Source: an uncultured Oscillospiraceae bacterium (GTDB lineage Bacteria; Bacillota; Clostridia; Oscillospirales; Ruminococcaceae). Taken from it: a stretch of 64,000 bases of DNA. The stretch is from contig CAKSZX010000002.1 of assembly GCA_934526065.1 (NCBI GenBank), positions 124,001 to 188,000 of the forward strand. Direction: 5' to 3'. Shown here piece after piece: positions 8,688 through 18,500 of the stretch (its first letter is position 1; each line of letters opens with the position of its first letter). The notes under the pieces were generated by a model that had not been told where the DNA came from, did not search any database, and saw only the letters and a list, made by a program, of their open reading frames with translations. A program made the translations under genes and the position numbers.

Positions 8688-9526
8688 AAAAAATATTTTT
8701 ACTTTTAATTTTCTGCCTTACATTTTGTTCCTGTGACAAAAGAGATGATGTGTATGTAAAAAATATACTTTTGGATTTTGACGGGGATTATCAATTACAA
8801 ATATCTTATTATGACTTTACTCAGGAAGAAGAACGCTACGGAGACAAAAATTACCATGCCGAAAATATAGAGGATTTCTCCGCACAAATTATGGAAGATG
8901 AAAAGTATTCATTCCGCCTTTGTGAAAATGTGTTTATTTCCAAAGAAATTTTAAGCAAAAATATGAACGATACAGTTAATTTTATCAAAAATTCCGGAAT
9001 ACCCATTACGGTCAATATTGCGGTGGCTACAAAAATACCCGATGAAGATAAGGCGGTTCAATGCCCTATATATAATCTGTCTCAAAATCAGGGCAAAGTA
9101 ACCGGAGGAGTGGAAGATTGGGAAACCGGCGGCAGATATATAATATACGAAAATAAAATCATAGAATTTTTACCATTTGAAAAATCAGTCTGTCTTGATT
9201 TACTGACCGACAATATAACAAATGTAGAATATATTTTTCAAGATGAAAAATACTATGCGGATTTGGACAGAATAAACACCGCCTATGCCGTTAAAAATGA
9301 CGAATTTATAATAAATATTGATATGTTTTTAAAAGGTTTTACAGGCACAGCCGACACCGCAAAGGGCAGAAAGGAAATGAAAAATCTTCTTATATCAAAC
9401 ATAAAAGAAAATATATACCGGCTTATAGATGATGAAAATCTTAAAAGAATTTACAACTTTAAATGGCTGCGGAAACAAAAAGGGGATCATACAACAAAAT
9501 TGAGAATAGATATAAACATATACTAA
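8684..9526 (+). CDS. GerC-like spore germination lipoprotein, diverged
   Basis: A 280-residue lipoprotein. The signal peptide is MKKIFLLLIFCLTFCSCDKR, with a lipobox-like FCSC. GerC subunits are lipoproteins on the outer face of the inner spore membrane and form the third part of GerA receptors; position and architecture fit. The family is about 370 residues, so this member is shorter and poorly conserved. The end (KWLRKQKGDHTTKLRIDINI) resembles the final strands of GerC domain 3. The start overlaps the gerB-like stop by 4 bases. No terminator is seen after it, but an insertion-sequence-like end lies 15 bases downstream. Confidence 0.65.
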   Translation: MKKIFLLLIFCLTFCSCDKRDDVYVKNILLDFDGDYQLQISYYDFTQEEERYGDKNYHAENIEDFSAQIMEDEKYSFRLCENVFISKEILSKNMNDTVNFIKNSGIPITVNIAVATKIPDEDKAVQCPIYNLSQNQGKVTGGVEDWETGGRYIIYENKIIEFLPFEKSVCLDLLTDNITNVEYIFQDEKYYADLDRINTAYAVKNDEFIINIDMFLKGFTGTADTAKGRKEMKNLLISNIKENIYRLIDDENLKRIYNFKWLRKQKGDHTTKLRIDINIY

Positions 9527-9540
9527 AATCCACAATTTTT

Positions 9541-9567
9541 TGAAGTGACCCCCAAAGTTTGGACAAT
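9541..9567. mobile_element. Possible solitary IS3-family terminal inverted repeat
   Basis: The string TGAAGTGACCCCCAAAGTTT followed by GGACAAT resembles terminal repeats of IS3-family elements, which begin TG and commonly read TGACCCC...AAAGTTTGGACA. No transposase gene and no second copy facing it are present in the window. It could be a remnant left by deletion, a solo end, or chance. It lies between two convergent genes. Confidence 0.35.
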
Positions 9568-9583
9568 ATTAAATTATATGTGA

Positions 9584-10774
9584 TTAAAGTTCGGCAGCAT
9601 TTTCCTGCTGTCTGTCGCAAATGGCACGGTTATAAACTTTTAAAATATTGTTTACAAATTCTTCCGGGCCATATTTTCTGCTGGAAGCCATAACTCTGTC
9701 ACGAACCTGTTTTCTCTCATCAATGGAAAGAGCCGTATAATCCCTTAAACGCAAGTCAAACTCTTCAAAATCTTTAAAAGTATAACCGTTTTCGCCTTGC
9801 GTAATTTGGTATTTGTTGCCCTCATCTAATTTTTGCAACATCAAAAGTCCGCTTGCTCCTGCTTCCAAAGCAGAAATTGAGTTTGCCTCTGTAACTGACG
9901 CTGTGGCATATAAATCACAGGCATAGTAGTAGGCGGATATTTCTTCATGGTCAACTTTACCGGTAAAGAATATTCTGTCGGCAAAACCAGTGTCCCGAGC
10001 AAGCTGTTTCAAACTCTCGTTTTCCGGGCCGTCACCCATTATTAACAATTTGTATTTGTCACACTTTTCGCTGCTCTTGGCAAAGTATTCGATTAAAACA
10101 TCAATACTTTTTTCCTTGCCCAATCTGCCGCAGAAACAAAGAACAACATCACCGTCTTTAAAACCGTATTTCCGGCGAATTTGCCGCACCTTGTCCTGAT
10201 TTACATTTTCCGGTAAAAACAAATGCAAATCTGTTGCGTTTGGTATTATAGTAACCGGTTTATGTATTCCGCCTTTTTCAAGTAAAACCCTGCCTTTTGG
10301 AGACGGGCTTGTTATCTCGTCTGCGTGTTTGGCAATAACACCTAAATATTTGTAGACAATGGGTTTGGCAATAAAGTTAAACATCTCCGGCACAACATAA
10401 AATGTGTATTGGTCATACAGTGTGTGCAGGGTATATACAACCGGTTTATTGAGCTTTTTTGCCGCCCAAAGGCCAAAAATGCCAACGGTAAATTCTGTTT
10501 GAATGTGTATCAAATCAGGATTAAAATCCCTTAAATATTTAAGTCTGTGATGGCTGTAAGGTATTGTTACCCCGTAGCCGTAAATTTTTTTAACGCCTTT
10601 GGCAGGGCAGTACAGTACACCGTCCTTAATGTAGTGGGTCTTTGAGTGCGGGTCGGTGGTTACGATTAAAACCTCATGGCCCTTTTTTTCAAGTTCATCT
10701 TTCAAAGACTCTATATGCGTTACAACTCCGCTTATAAACGGATAATAATATTCGGTAAAAATAGCGATTTTCAT
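9584..10774 (-). CDS. Glycosyltransferase family 4
   Basis: A 396-residue GT-B fold enzyme. The N-terminal Rossmann half starts MKIAIFTEYYYPFISGVVTH, the glycine-rich acceptor-side start typical of GT4 enzymes. The C-terminal half shows FCGRLGKEKSIDVLI, LLIMGDGPE and the donor-site E-x7-E motif in modified form (TEANSISALEAGA). Close family members include Firmicute diacylglycerol glucosyltransferases and mannosyltransferases that glycosylate membrane lipids; that substrate is an inference. It is transcribed alone. The ATG has GAGGAGA 8-10 bases upstream. Upstream lies a 207-base gap shared with the divergent hprK operon. Confidence 0.85.
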   Translation of the reverse strand: MKIAIFTEYYYPFISGVVTHIESLKDELEKKGHEVLIVTTDPHSKTHYIKDGVLYCPAKGVKKIYGYGVTIPYSHHRLKYLRDFNPDLIHIQTEFTVGIFGLWAAKKLNKPVVYTLHTLYDQYTFYVVPEMFNFIAKPIVYKYLGVIAKHADEITSPSPKGRVLLEKGGIHKPVTIIPNATDLHLFLPENVNQDKVRQIRRKYGFKDGDVVLCFCGRLGKEKSIDVLIEYFAKSSEKCDKYKLLIMGDGPENESLKQLARDTGFADRIFFTGKVDHEEISAYYYACDLYATASVTEANSISALEAGASGLLMLQKLDEGNKYQITQGENGYTFKDFEEFDLRLRDYTALSIDERKQVRDRVMASSRKYGPEEFVNNILKVYNRAICDRQQENAAEL

Positions 10775-10872
10775 TGTTAAATCTCCTCACGTTCCACAAT
10801 TATATCATAGAATTGGTTAATATTCAATTAAATATATATAAAGGCAAGGTAAAGGAATTTTAGGCTAATATA

Positions 10873-10901
10873 TTGAAATTATTATTTTACTATTATATAA
10901 T
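10873..10901 (+). promoter_or_regulatory. Sigma-A promoter of the hprK operon
   Basis: TTGAAA (10873-10878), a 17-base spacer, then TATAAT (10896-10901). The roughly 75-base leader holds a GC-rich stretch where GGCGG and CCGCC could form a stem. The hprK ATG at 10982 is preceded by AGAGG. Confidence 0.75.
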
Positions 10902-10981
10902 AAGATATAAATATGTTCGTTTAAATATACAGGCCGGCGGTTGCATTAGTTGTATCTGTCCGCCCGAAAAGAGGTAATAAT

Positions 10982-11899
10982 ATGGAATATTCGGTAACAT
11001 TTGAAAACTTTATCGCACAGCTTAATTTGGAAGTTTTATCCGTGCCGGATGACACACAAAAAATCAAAATAACAAGTACAGAGGTAAACCGTCCGGGGCT
11101 GTTGATTTCCGGATTCAGCAAAGATTTTGACCCAAGCAGAATACAAATTTTGGGCAGAATGGAGTTTAGCTATCTGGACAGCCTTGACCATGATGTGAAA
11201 ATCGAGAGAATGAACAACCTTTTTGGAAGAGAAATTCCGGCGGTTATCGTAACGAGAAATATGCTTATTTCTTCGGAAATTGTTGAGCTTGCAAGGCGCC
11301 ATAAGGTTCCATTGCTGCGCACAGGCGAGGAAACTTCCACATTTATGGCAGAGGCAATAGCTTACCTTAACAACGAGCTTGCAAAAAGAATAACAAGACA
11401 CGGCGTTTTGGTGGAAGTTTACGGCGAAGGTGTTTTGATTATCGGCGACAGCGGTGTAGGCAAAAGCGAAACGGCTATCGAACTTGTAAAGCGTGGACAC
11501 AGACTTATTGCGGACGATGCAATAGAAATAAGAAAAATTTCCAACAAGAGCCTTATTGGACAGTCACCTGAAAATATTCAACACTTTGTGGAACTCCGTG
11601 GCGTGGGTATTATAAATATCGCCCGCACATATGGCGCAGGTGCGGTTAAACAGTCCCAGGAAATAGATATGGTTATCGAACTTGAACACTGGAAGCCAGA
11701 AAAAAGTTACAGCACAATAGGCTTAAATGATGAATACATGGATATCATGGGAGTAAGCGTAATAAAATCTGTAATTCCTGTAAGACCGGGCCGTAATCTT
11801 TCAATAATCATCGAAACTGCGGCAATCGTAAACAGGCAAAAGAAGATGGGCTACAATGCCGCAAGGGAACTGCTTGAAAAATTAGGCGTATCCGAATAA
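10982..11899 (+). CDS. hprK: HPr kinase/phosphorylase
   Basis: Phosphorylates and dephosphorylates HPr at Ser46, the metabolic switch for carbon catabolite control in Firmicutes. Length is 305 residues (usual about 310). The Walker A motif is GDSGVGKSE (about 156). The family signature region includes IDMVIELE and the C-terminal GVSVIKSVIPVRPGRNLS. The N-terminal domain is complete. It heads a seven-gene operon with glk, murB, rapZ, whiA, dnaE and pfkA. The link to glucokinase and phosphofructokinase in one transcript makes metabolic sense. The start is ATG after AGAGG. Confidence 0.96.
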   Translation: MEYSVTFENFIAQLNLEVLSVPDDTQKIKITSTEVNRPGLLISGFSKDFDPSRIQILGRMEFSYLDSLDHDVKIERMNNLFGREIPAVIVTRNMLISSEIVELARRHKVPLLRTGEETSTFMAEAIAYLNNELAKRITRHGVLVEVYGEGVLIIGDSGVGKSETAIELVKRGHRLIADDAIEIRKISNKSLIGQSPENIQHFVELRGVGIINIARTYGAGAVKQSQEIDMVIELEHWKPEKSYSTIGLNDEYMDIMGVSVIKSVIPVRPGRNLSIIIETAAIVNRQKKMGYNAARELLEKLGVSE

Positions 11900-11911
11900 T
11901 GGGGGAAAATT

Positions 11912-12877
11912 ATGAACAAATTATATATAGGTGTAGACTTAGGCGGTACAAATATTGCTGCCGGCATTGTGGATGCAGACGGAAATATTCTGCATAAAAA
12001 ATCTGTCAGAACAGACCTGCCTAAACCCGAACACGTTATAGAAAATGATATTTACACCCTATGTATGGAGCTTTGCAAAGACCGTGGATATGATTTAGCC
12101 AAAGACATATCAGCAATAGGCATAGGCACCCCAGGCGCAGTTGACGGCATAAGAGGCATAGTATGGCAAAATGTAAATTTCGGCTATACGAATTGGCAAA
12201 TAAAAACAAATTTGGAAAAACTTTTCGGCAATGTGCCGGTGTATGTGGAAAATGATGCAAACGCCGCAGTTATAGCCGAGGCAACCGCCGGAAGTGCAAA
12301 GGGCAAAAAAGATGTACTGATGATAACAATAGGTACCGGCGTAGGTGGCGGAGTATACATAAACGGCAGCATTTATGCAGGCAGTAATTTTGCAGGCTTG
12401 GAAGTGGGGCATATGGTTATCCAAAGAAATGGCAGGCAATGTAACTGTGGCAGAAAAGGCTGTTTTGAAACTTATGCCTCTGCAACTGCACTTGTCAGCG
12501 ATACAAAGGTCGCCATGGAAAATAACAGGGACAGTCTGCTTTGGGAAATTTGCCCCGACATTAAAAAAGTAAATGCAAAAACACGGTTTGACGCATACAA
12601 ATCAGGCGATGAAACAGCAAGTAAAGTCGTTGATGAATATATAGCAAATTTAGCGGCAGGTATTGTAAATCTTATAAATATCTTTCAGCCGGAAGTGCTG
12701 TGTATAGGTGGCGGAGTTTCAAATGAAAGGCAGTTTTTAATAGATCTTCTCATGCCTTATATTACAACGGAAGATTTTGCAAAAAATGCTCGGGAACGCA
12801 CAAAAATTGTTATAGCAAAATTCAGAAATGACGCCGGAATAATCGGTGCGGCTATGGTTGGAGTAAAAAATGATTGA
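11912..12877 (+). CDS. glk: Glucokinase, ROK family
   Basis: ATP-dependent glucokinase of the ROK type, which makes glucose-6-phosphate in the cytosol; 321 residues. The N-terminal phosphate loop is GVDLGGTNIAAGIVD. The zinc-binding ROK signature CNCGRKGCFETYAS is complete, and ENDANAA and IGTGVGGGVYING match sugar- and ATP-site motifs. It lies 12 bases after hprK with GGGGG as ribosome binding site, and overlaps murB by 8 bases. ROK kinases also include fructokinase and N-acetylmannosamine kinase; glucokinase is favoured by the sequence and by neighbouring hprK and pfkA. Confidence 0.9.
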   Translation: MNKLYIGVDLGGTNIAAGIVDADGNILHKKSVRTDLPKPEHVIENDIYTLCMELCKDRGYDLAKDISAIGIGTPGAVDGIRGIVWQNVNFGYTNWQIKTNLEKLFGNVPVYVENDANAAVIAEATAGSAKGKKDVLMITIGTGVGGGVYINGSIYAGSNFAGLEVGHMVIQRNGRQCNCGRKGCFETYASATALVSDTKVAMENNRDSLLWEICPDIKKVNAKTRFDAYKSGDETASKVVDEYIANLAAGIVNLINIFQPEVLCIGGGVSNERQFLIDLLMPYITTEDFAKNARERTKIVIAKFRNDAGIIGAAMVGVKND

Positions 12878-13754
12878 AAATTTTTTGATCGAAAATAAAA
12901 TTAAATATTTAAAGGACGAAAGCCTTAAAAAGCATACAACATTTAAAGTCGGCGGAAAAGCTGATTTTGTGGTGTCTCCGTCAAATTTATCCGTACTTTC
13001 AAAACTGATAAAATATCTCAATGAAAACGGTATTAAGTATTATTTTTTAGGTAACGGCTCAAATGTTATTTTTAACGACCAAGGCTTTAAGGGGGTAATA
13101 ATAAAATCACAGGGTTTTAACGATTGCTCTTTTGACGGCAATAAGGCCTACTTCGGTGCAGGTGTTTCTATGACATACGCCGCAAAACTCTGCGGAGAAA
13201 AAGGTCTTTCCGGTATTGAGTTCTGCTATGGCATACCGGGAAATATCGGCGGCGGAATATTTATGAACGCCGGTGCCTATGGGGGAGAAATAAGTCAAAA
13301 TATAGTTTATGTAAAATATCTTGATGAAAACGGAGATCTGCAAACAATTTATAAAGAGGATTGCAATTTCGGTTATAGGCACTCATGCTTTATGGAAAAG
13401 AAACAGTTTATATTAGGCGCAGAGTTCGAGCTTACTCCAAAACCTAAGGATGAAATAATTTCATTTATGGAAGATATTATGAAAAGGCGCATTGAAAAGC
13501 AGCCCCTTGATAAACCCAGTGCAGGCAGTTCATTTAAACGCCCGGAAGGATATTTTGCCGCTGCTTTGATAGATGAGTGCGGACTAAAAGGCAAAAGCAT
13601 TGGCGGTGCCTCGGTCAGCGAAAAACACGCCGGCTTTATAGTAAACAACGGCGGCGCCACATGCCGTGACATTGTTCGGCTTGCGGATTTGGTTTCCGAC
13701 ACTGTTTATAAAGAAAAAGGCGTAAGAATAGAAAAAGAAATGATAATTGTTTAA
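12870..13754 (+). CDS. murB: UDP-N-acetylenolpyruvoylglucosamine reductase
   Basis: FAD enzyme that reduces UDP-GlcNAc-enolpyruvate to UDP-MurNAc in peptidoglycan synthesis. The 294-residue length fits type IIb MurB. Motifs: FLGNGSNVIF (FAD site), YGIPGNIGGGIFMNAGAYGG, then AGSSFKRPEGYFAAALIDEC with the catalytic Ser, and VSEKHAGFIVN. The start ATG lies inside the last codons of glk (8-base overlap), implying coupling. The order murB-rapZ-whiA is typical of Clostridia. Confidence 0.97.
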   Translation: MIENFLIENKIKYLKDESLKKHTTFKVGGKADFVVSPSNLSVLSKLIKYLNENGIKYYFLGNGSNVIFNDQGFKGVIIKSQGFNDCSFDGNKAYFGAGVSMTYAAKLCGEKGLSGIEFCYGIPGNIGGGIFMNAGAYGGEISQNIVYVKYLDENGDLQTIYKEDCNFGYRHSCFMEKKQFILGAEFELTPKPKDEIISFMEDIMKRRIEKQPLDKPSAGSSFKRPEGYFAAALIDECGLKGKSIGGASVSEKHAGFIVNNGGATCRDIVRLADLVSDTVYKEKGVRIEKEMIIV

Positions 13755-13766
13755 CAGGAAGGTAAA

Positions 13767-14636
13767 ATGGATTACAGTTTTGTTATTTTAACAGGTATGT
13801 CCGGGGCAGGTAAAAGCCTTGCGGCAAAAGCTCTTGAAGATGTTGGCTTTTTTTGCATAGACAATATGCCTACGGCTTTGATACTTAAACTACTTGAACT
13901 TAAAGACGACTTTTTTATGCACAATAAAAAGGTTGCTTGTGTTGTTGATATAAGAAACGGAAAAGATTTTACCCGGTTACTGTCTGCAATAGGTGAAATG
14001 AGAAAAGAATCGCACTGTAAAGTGATATTCCTTGACGCACAAGATAAAGTGCTTTTAGACAGATATAAAGAAACAAGGCGTATTCATCCGCTTATGCTGC
14101 AAAGCAATATTTCTCTTGAAAATGCAATTAAAACAGAGAGAGCAGCTCTTTCCGAATTTTACAATAATGCAGATTACATTATTGATACATCTATATTGTC
14201 AACGGCTCAGTTAAAAGAAAAACTTTTAAGTTTTATTGTCAGCGATCAAAAGCACACTATGGGTATTGATGTGGTATCTTTTGGATTTAAGTATGGTATT
14301 CCGTCTGATATAGATGTGCTTTTTGATGTCAGGTGCTTAAAAAATCCATTTTATGTGCCGGAGCTGAAAAATTTGACCGGTAATGACCGGTCGGTCAGAG
14401 AATTTGTTTTTTCCAATGAAGAGGCACAAGAATTGCTTGCAAAAATGACAAGTCTTATTGATTTTTCTCTTCCGCTGTACATAAAAGAGGGCAAAAGTCA
14501 TCTTACGATAGGTTTTGGTTGTACCGGCGGCAAACACAGGTCGGTGTCATTCGCAAATGTGGTTTACAACCATATAAAAGAACTTGATTACTCGGTGAAT
14601 GTGTATCACAGGGATATTAAAAGAGGCAAGCGGTGA
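13767..14636 (+). CDS. rapZ: RNase adapter / nucleotide-binding protein RapZ (YvcJ)
   Basis: P-loop protein of the RapZ/YvcJ family, 289 residues. The Walker A motif GMSGAGKS is at residues 10-17, and the conserved C-terminal GFGCTGGKHRSV is present. In E. coli RapZ controls glucosamine-6-phosphate synthase mRNA decay; in Firmicutes YvcJ is an ATPase/GTPase whose exact role is less clear. It usually precedes yvcK and whiA; here whiA follows directly, with the GTG start of whiA overlapping the rapZ stop (GTGA), leaving no room for yvcK. Confidence 0.95.
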   Translation: MDYSFVILTGMSGAGKSLAAKALEDVGFFCIDNMPTALILKLLELKDDFFMHNKKVACVVDIRNGKDFTRLLSAIGEMRKESHCKVIFLDAQDKVLLDRYKETRRIHPLMLQSNISLENAIKTERAALSEFYNNADYIIDTSILSTAQLKEKLLSFIVSDQKHTMGIDVVSFGFKYGIPSDIDVLFDVRCLKNPFYVPELKNLTGNDRSVREFVFSNEEAQELLAKMTSLIDFSLPLYIKEGKSHLTIGFGCTGGKHRSVSFANVVYNHIKELDYSVNVYHRDIKRGKR

Positions 14637-15514
14637 AAAATACATTTTCAAAATCCTGTAAAATCGAAACCTTGGATAATTTTAAATTTTCCAAAAACGA
14701 TTGCTGTAATGCCAGTTTTTTAAAAGGATACTTTTTTAGGGAGAACATCACTCCCGATATGCAAAGCCTTAGGCACAAACCGGATATATTTAAATCTGCA
14801 AAGGTTGTAAAAAAACTTATGAGCAGATATGACATAAATTCTTATGTCATAGAAAAAGAACCTCGGAACAAAGAACCTATGTCGGTTTTATATATAACCG
14901 AGCCGGAAAGCCTGCAAAGGCTTTATACTTTACAGGAAAATATATGCCGGTGTGATGATTGCCCAAGGCATTTTTTAACGGGTTTATTTGTGTCGGACGG
15001 CGTTGTAAACGACCCAAGCAAGGGCTATAAGTTGGAGTTTTCTTATAAGGACGAGGATAAGGCAAAAAAAATAGACGAAATATTAAAAGAAAATGATTTT
15101 GACTTTAAATTGACAAAGAGAAAAAACTCTTTTGTTGTCTACACCGGCAACAGCAACACGATAGAAATATTCCTTGCCACCGTAGGCGCACAGCTTTCCT
15201 TTTTACAGCTTGTAAGCGATAAAGTGGAAAAGGATATAAACAACAAAAATAACAGAGTTGCTAACTTTGGCAATGCCAATATGGAAAAAACCAAAAATGC
15301 CGGGAAAAAAGTGTTGGAAGCCATTACAAAGCTTATCGACACGGAACTTCTTTACGAATTGCCGGAGGATTTGCAAGAAATTGCCCAGTTAAAATTGGAG
15401 AACCCTTTGCGGTCGTTAGAAACACTTGGCAAGATGTGTTCGGAGCCTATGACAAAATCTTCGGTAAATCGACGACTGCAAAAACTTTGCGATTTGGCTC
15501 AGATTGAGGAATAA
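14633..15514 (+). CDS. whiA: Sporulation/cell division regulator WhiA
   Basis: DNA-binding protein with an N-terminal LAGLIDADG homing-endonuclease-like fold lacking catalysis (FLTGLFVSDGVVNDPSKGYK near residues 113-132) and a C-terminal helix-turn-helix (PLRSLETLGKMCSEPMTKSS). Length is 293 residues (usual about 315). In Bacillus it influences cell division and chromosome segregation. The start is GTG, overlapping the rapZ stop. dnaE follows two bases after its stop, so the operon is unbroken. Confidence 0.95.
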   Translation: MKNTFSKSCKIETLDNFKFSKNDCCNASFLKGYFFRENITPDMQSLRHKPDIFKSAKVVKKLMSRYDINSYVIEKEPRNKEPMSVLYITEPESLQRLYTLQENICRCDDCPRHFLTGLFVSDGVVNDPSKGYKLEFSYKDEDKAKKIDEILKENDFDFKLTKRKNSFVVYTGNSNTIEIFLATVGAQLSFLQLVSDKVEKDINNKNNRVANFGNANMEKTKNAGKKVLEAITKLIDTELLYELPEDLQEIAQLKLENPLRSLETLGKMCSEPMTKSSVNRRLQKLCDLAQIEE

Positions 15515-15516
15515 AA

Positions 15517-18500
15517 ATGGACAGAGAATTTGTGCATTTGCACTTGCATACCGAATACAGTTTATTGGACGGCGCTTGCCGTATAGACAGACTGATGGAT
15601 AAAATAAGCGCTTTGGGACAAAAAGCCGTAGCCATAACCGACCACGGCGTTATGTACGGATGCGTGGATTTTTACAAGCGGGCAAAGAAAAAAGGTATTA
15701 AACCTTTAATCGGCTGTGAGGTCTATGTTGCCGCCAGAGGAAGAAAAGATAAAGTTTTTAAGGTGGATAAAAATTACCACCTTATTTTGCTGTGTAAAAA
15801 CGCCACAGGTTATCAAAACCTTATAAAAATGGTAACCCTTGCTTCAAGCGAGGGCTTTTACGGCAAGCCGAGAGTTGACCATGAGCTGTTGTCAAAATAT
15901 CATGATGGGCTTGTGTGTCTTTCGGCCTGCCTTGCCGGGGAAATTCCTCAGGCTTTGTTGAATGACGATATTGAAAAAGCCGAAGAAACCGCAATGTTTT
16001 ATAAAACTCTTTTCGGCGAAGATTATTATATAGAGTTGCAAGACCACGGTATAGAAGAACAGCGCAGGATTTTGCCTGCACTTATAAGGCTTGCCAAAAA
16101 ACTGAATATAGAACTTGTGGCGACAAATGACTGCCATTATATAGAAAAATCCGATTCCAAAATGCAGCATGCAATGGTGTGCGTTCAAACAAACAAACAC
16201 ATGGACGACCCGAACCCTTTGGAATTTGAAACCGAGGAATTTTATGTAAAAAGTACCGATGAAATGTATGATTTGTTTGCGTACATTCCGGCGGCCTGCG
16301 CCAATACGGTAAAAGTGGCCGAAAAGTGTAATTTCGATTACGAATTCGGCAAGACAAAGTTGCCAAAGTATGAAAATCCAATGGGCATATCAAACAAAGA
16401 CTTCTTTGTAAAGATGTGCTATGAAGGCCTTGAAAGGCGCTACCCGGTTATTACAAAGGAACTTACCGACCGCTTGGAATACGAGATAAGCGTTATAACA
16501 AAAATGGGCTTTGTGGATTACTATCTTATAGTTTACGATTTTATAAACTATGCCAAGAGCCACGATATACCGGTAGGCCCCGGAAGGGGCAGCGGTGCCG
16601 CCAGTCTGTGTGCTTATTGCATAGGCATCACTAACATTGACCCAATGAAGTACAATCTGATTTTTGAAAGATTTCTCAACCCGGAAAGGGTAAGTATGCC
16701 TGACTTTGATGTGGACTTTTGCTACGAAAAAAGACAGCGAGTAATCGATTATGTAACTCAAAAGTACGGCAGTGACCATGTGTGTCAAATTATAACATTC
16801 GGCACAATGGCGGCAAGAGCGGCAATAAGGGATATAGGCCGTGTATTAAATATGCCTTACGGACAGGTTGACAAAATAGCAAAACTTGTGCCAAACGAGC
16901 TTAAAATGACTATTGCCAAGGCTCTGAAAATGTCGCCGGAATTGAAAAAATTGTATGACGGCGACGAAAAAACAAGGGAGCTTATCGATCTTGCCTCACA
17001 GGTGGAGGGTATGCCGAGAAACGCCTCAACTCACGCCGCCGGTGTTGTTATCACAGATAAACCTGTTGTGGAATATGTGCCTTTACAAAGCAATGACGGG
17101 CAAATGGTAACTCAATTTACTATGACAACCATAGAGGAATTGGGTCTTTTAAAAATGGACTTTTTGGGTTTGCGAACCCTTACGGTTATTGACAACTGCG
17201 AAAAGGCCGTCCACCGTTTTGACCCGAATTTTAAGGTGAATGAAATCCCCCTTGAAGATGAAAAAACTTTTAATCTTTTAGCCTCCGGTGATACGGTAGG
17301 TGTTTTCCAGTTTGAATCACAGGGAATGACAAATGTTCTCACAAGTCTTGTGCCGAAGGACTTAGAGGACTTGATAGCGGTTATTTCACTGTACAGACCG
17401 GGTCCTATGGATTCAATCCCCACATTTATAAGAAACAGACATCACCCTGAAGGCATAACCTACAAGCACCCAATGCTTAAAAATATCTTGCAGGTTACAA
17501 ACGGTTGTATAGTGTATCAGGAACAGGTTATGCAGATTTGCCGTGAACTTGCGGGATATACTTTCGGCCAGGCTGATTTGGTTCGCCGTGCAATGGCGAA
17601 AAAGAAAGCCGATGTAATGCAAAATGAGAAAAACCATTTTATAGACGGATGTTCAAAAAACGGAATAAGCCGGCAGATTGCAACTGAAATATTTGAGGAA
17701 ATGTCAAGTTTCGCTTCATATGCTTTTAACAAGCCTCACGCTGCGGCTTATGCTTATGTGGCATACCAGACGGCATATTTAAAAGCACATTATCCGAAAG
17801 AATTTTGGGCAAGTATGCTTACCAGTGTTTTTGAAAACACCGAAAAAATTCTTGAATATACAAACGAATGCCGAAGAATAGGTATAAAAATACTTCCGCC
17901 CGATATAAATAAAGGCTATTCGGGATTTGCCGTTGAGGGTGATAACATTCGCTACGGTATGGCTGCCGTAAAAAACGTAGGCAAGAGCTTTGTGGATTAT
18001 ATAGTTGCCGAAAGAGAAAAAAACGGTGATTATAAAGGCGTTTTTGACTTTTTAAACCGTATGTCCGACAAAAGCGGGTTTAACAAAAGGGGAATGGAAT
18101 CCCTTGCAAAGGTTGGAGCCTTCGACCAATTTGGCATAAACAGGCGCAGACTTTATATAAATATAGAGAATGCCATGAACAGCGTAAATAACACAAACCG
18201 TCAAAAGATGGACGGCCAGCTCGATTTGTTCGACCTGCCTTCGGATGTTGAGGACAGAGCCGACAGCGTATATAAATTTGATGATGACGCAGGCTTCCCG
18301 CAGGCCGAAGAATACACATATATTGATAAGCTGCACTATGAAAAAGAGCTTGCCGGTATGTATTTCTCCGGTCATCCCTTAGAAAGCAATATAGAATATG
18401 TTAAAAATCTATCAACTTGCAACATTTCTAAATTGACGAATGACGGCAATCGGATATACGATAATACAAAACAAACATTGGTTGCCATTATAAGCAAGGG

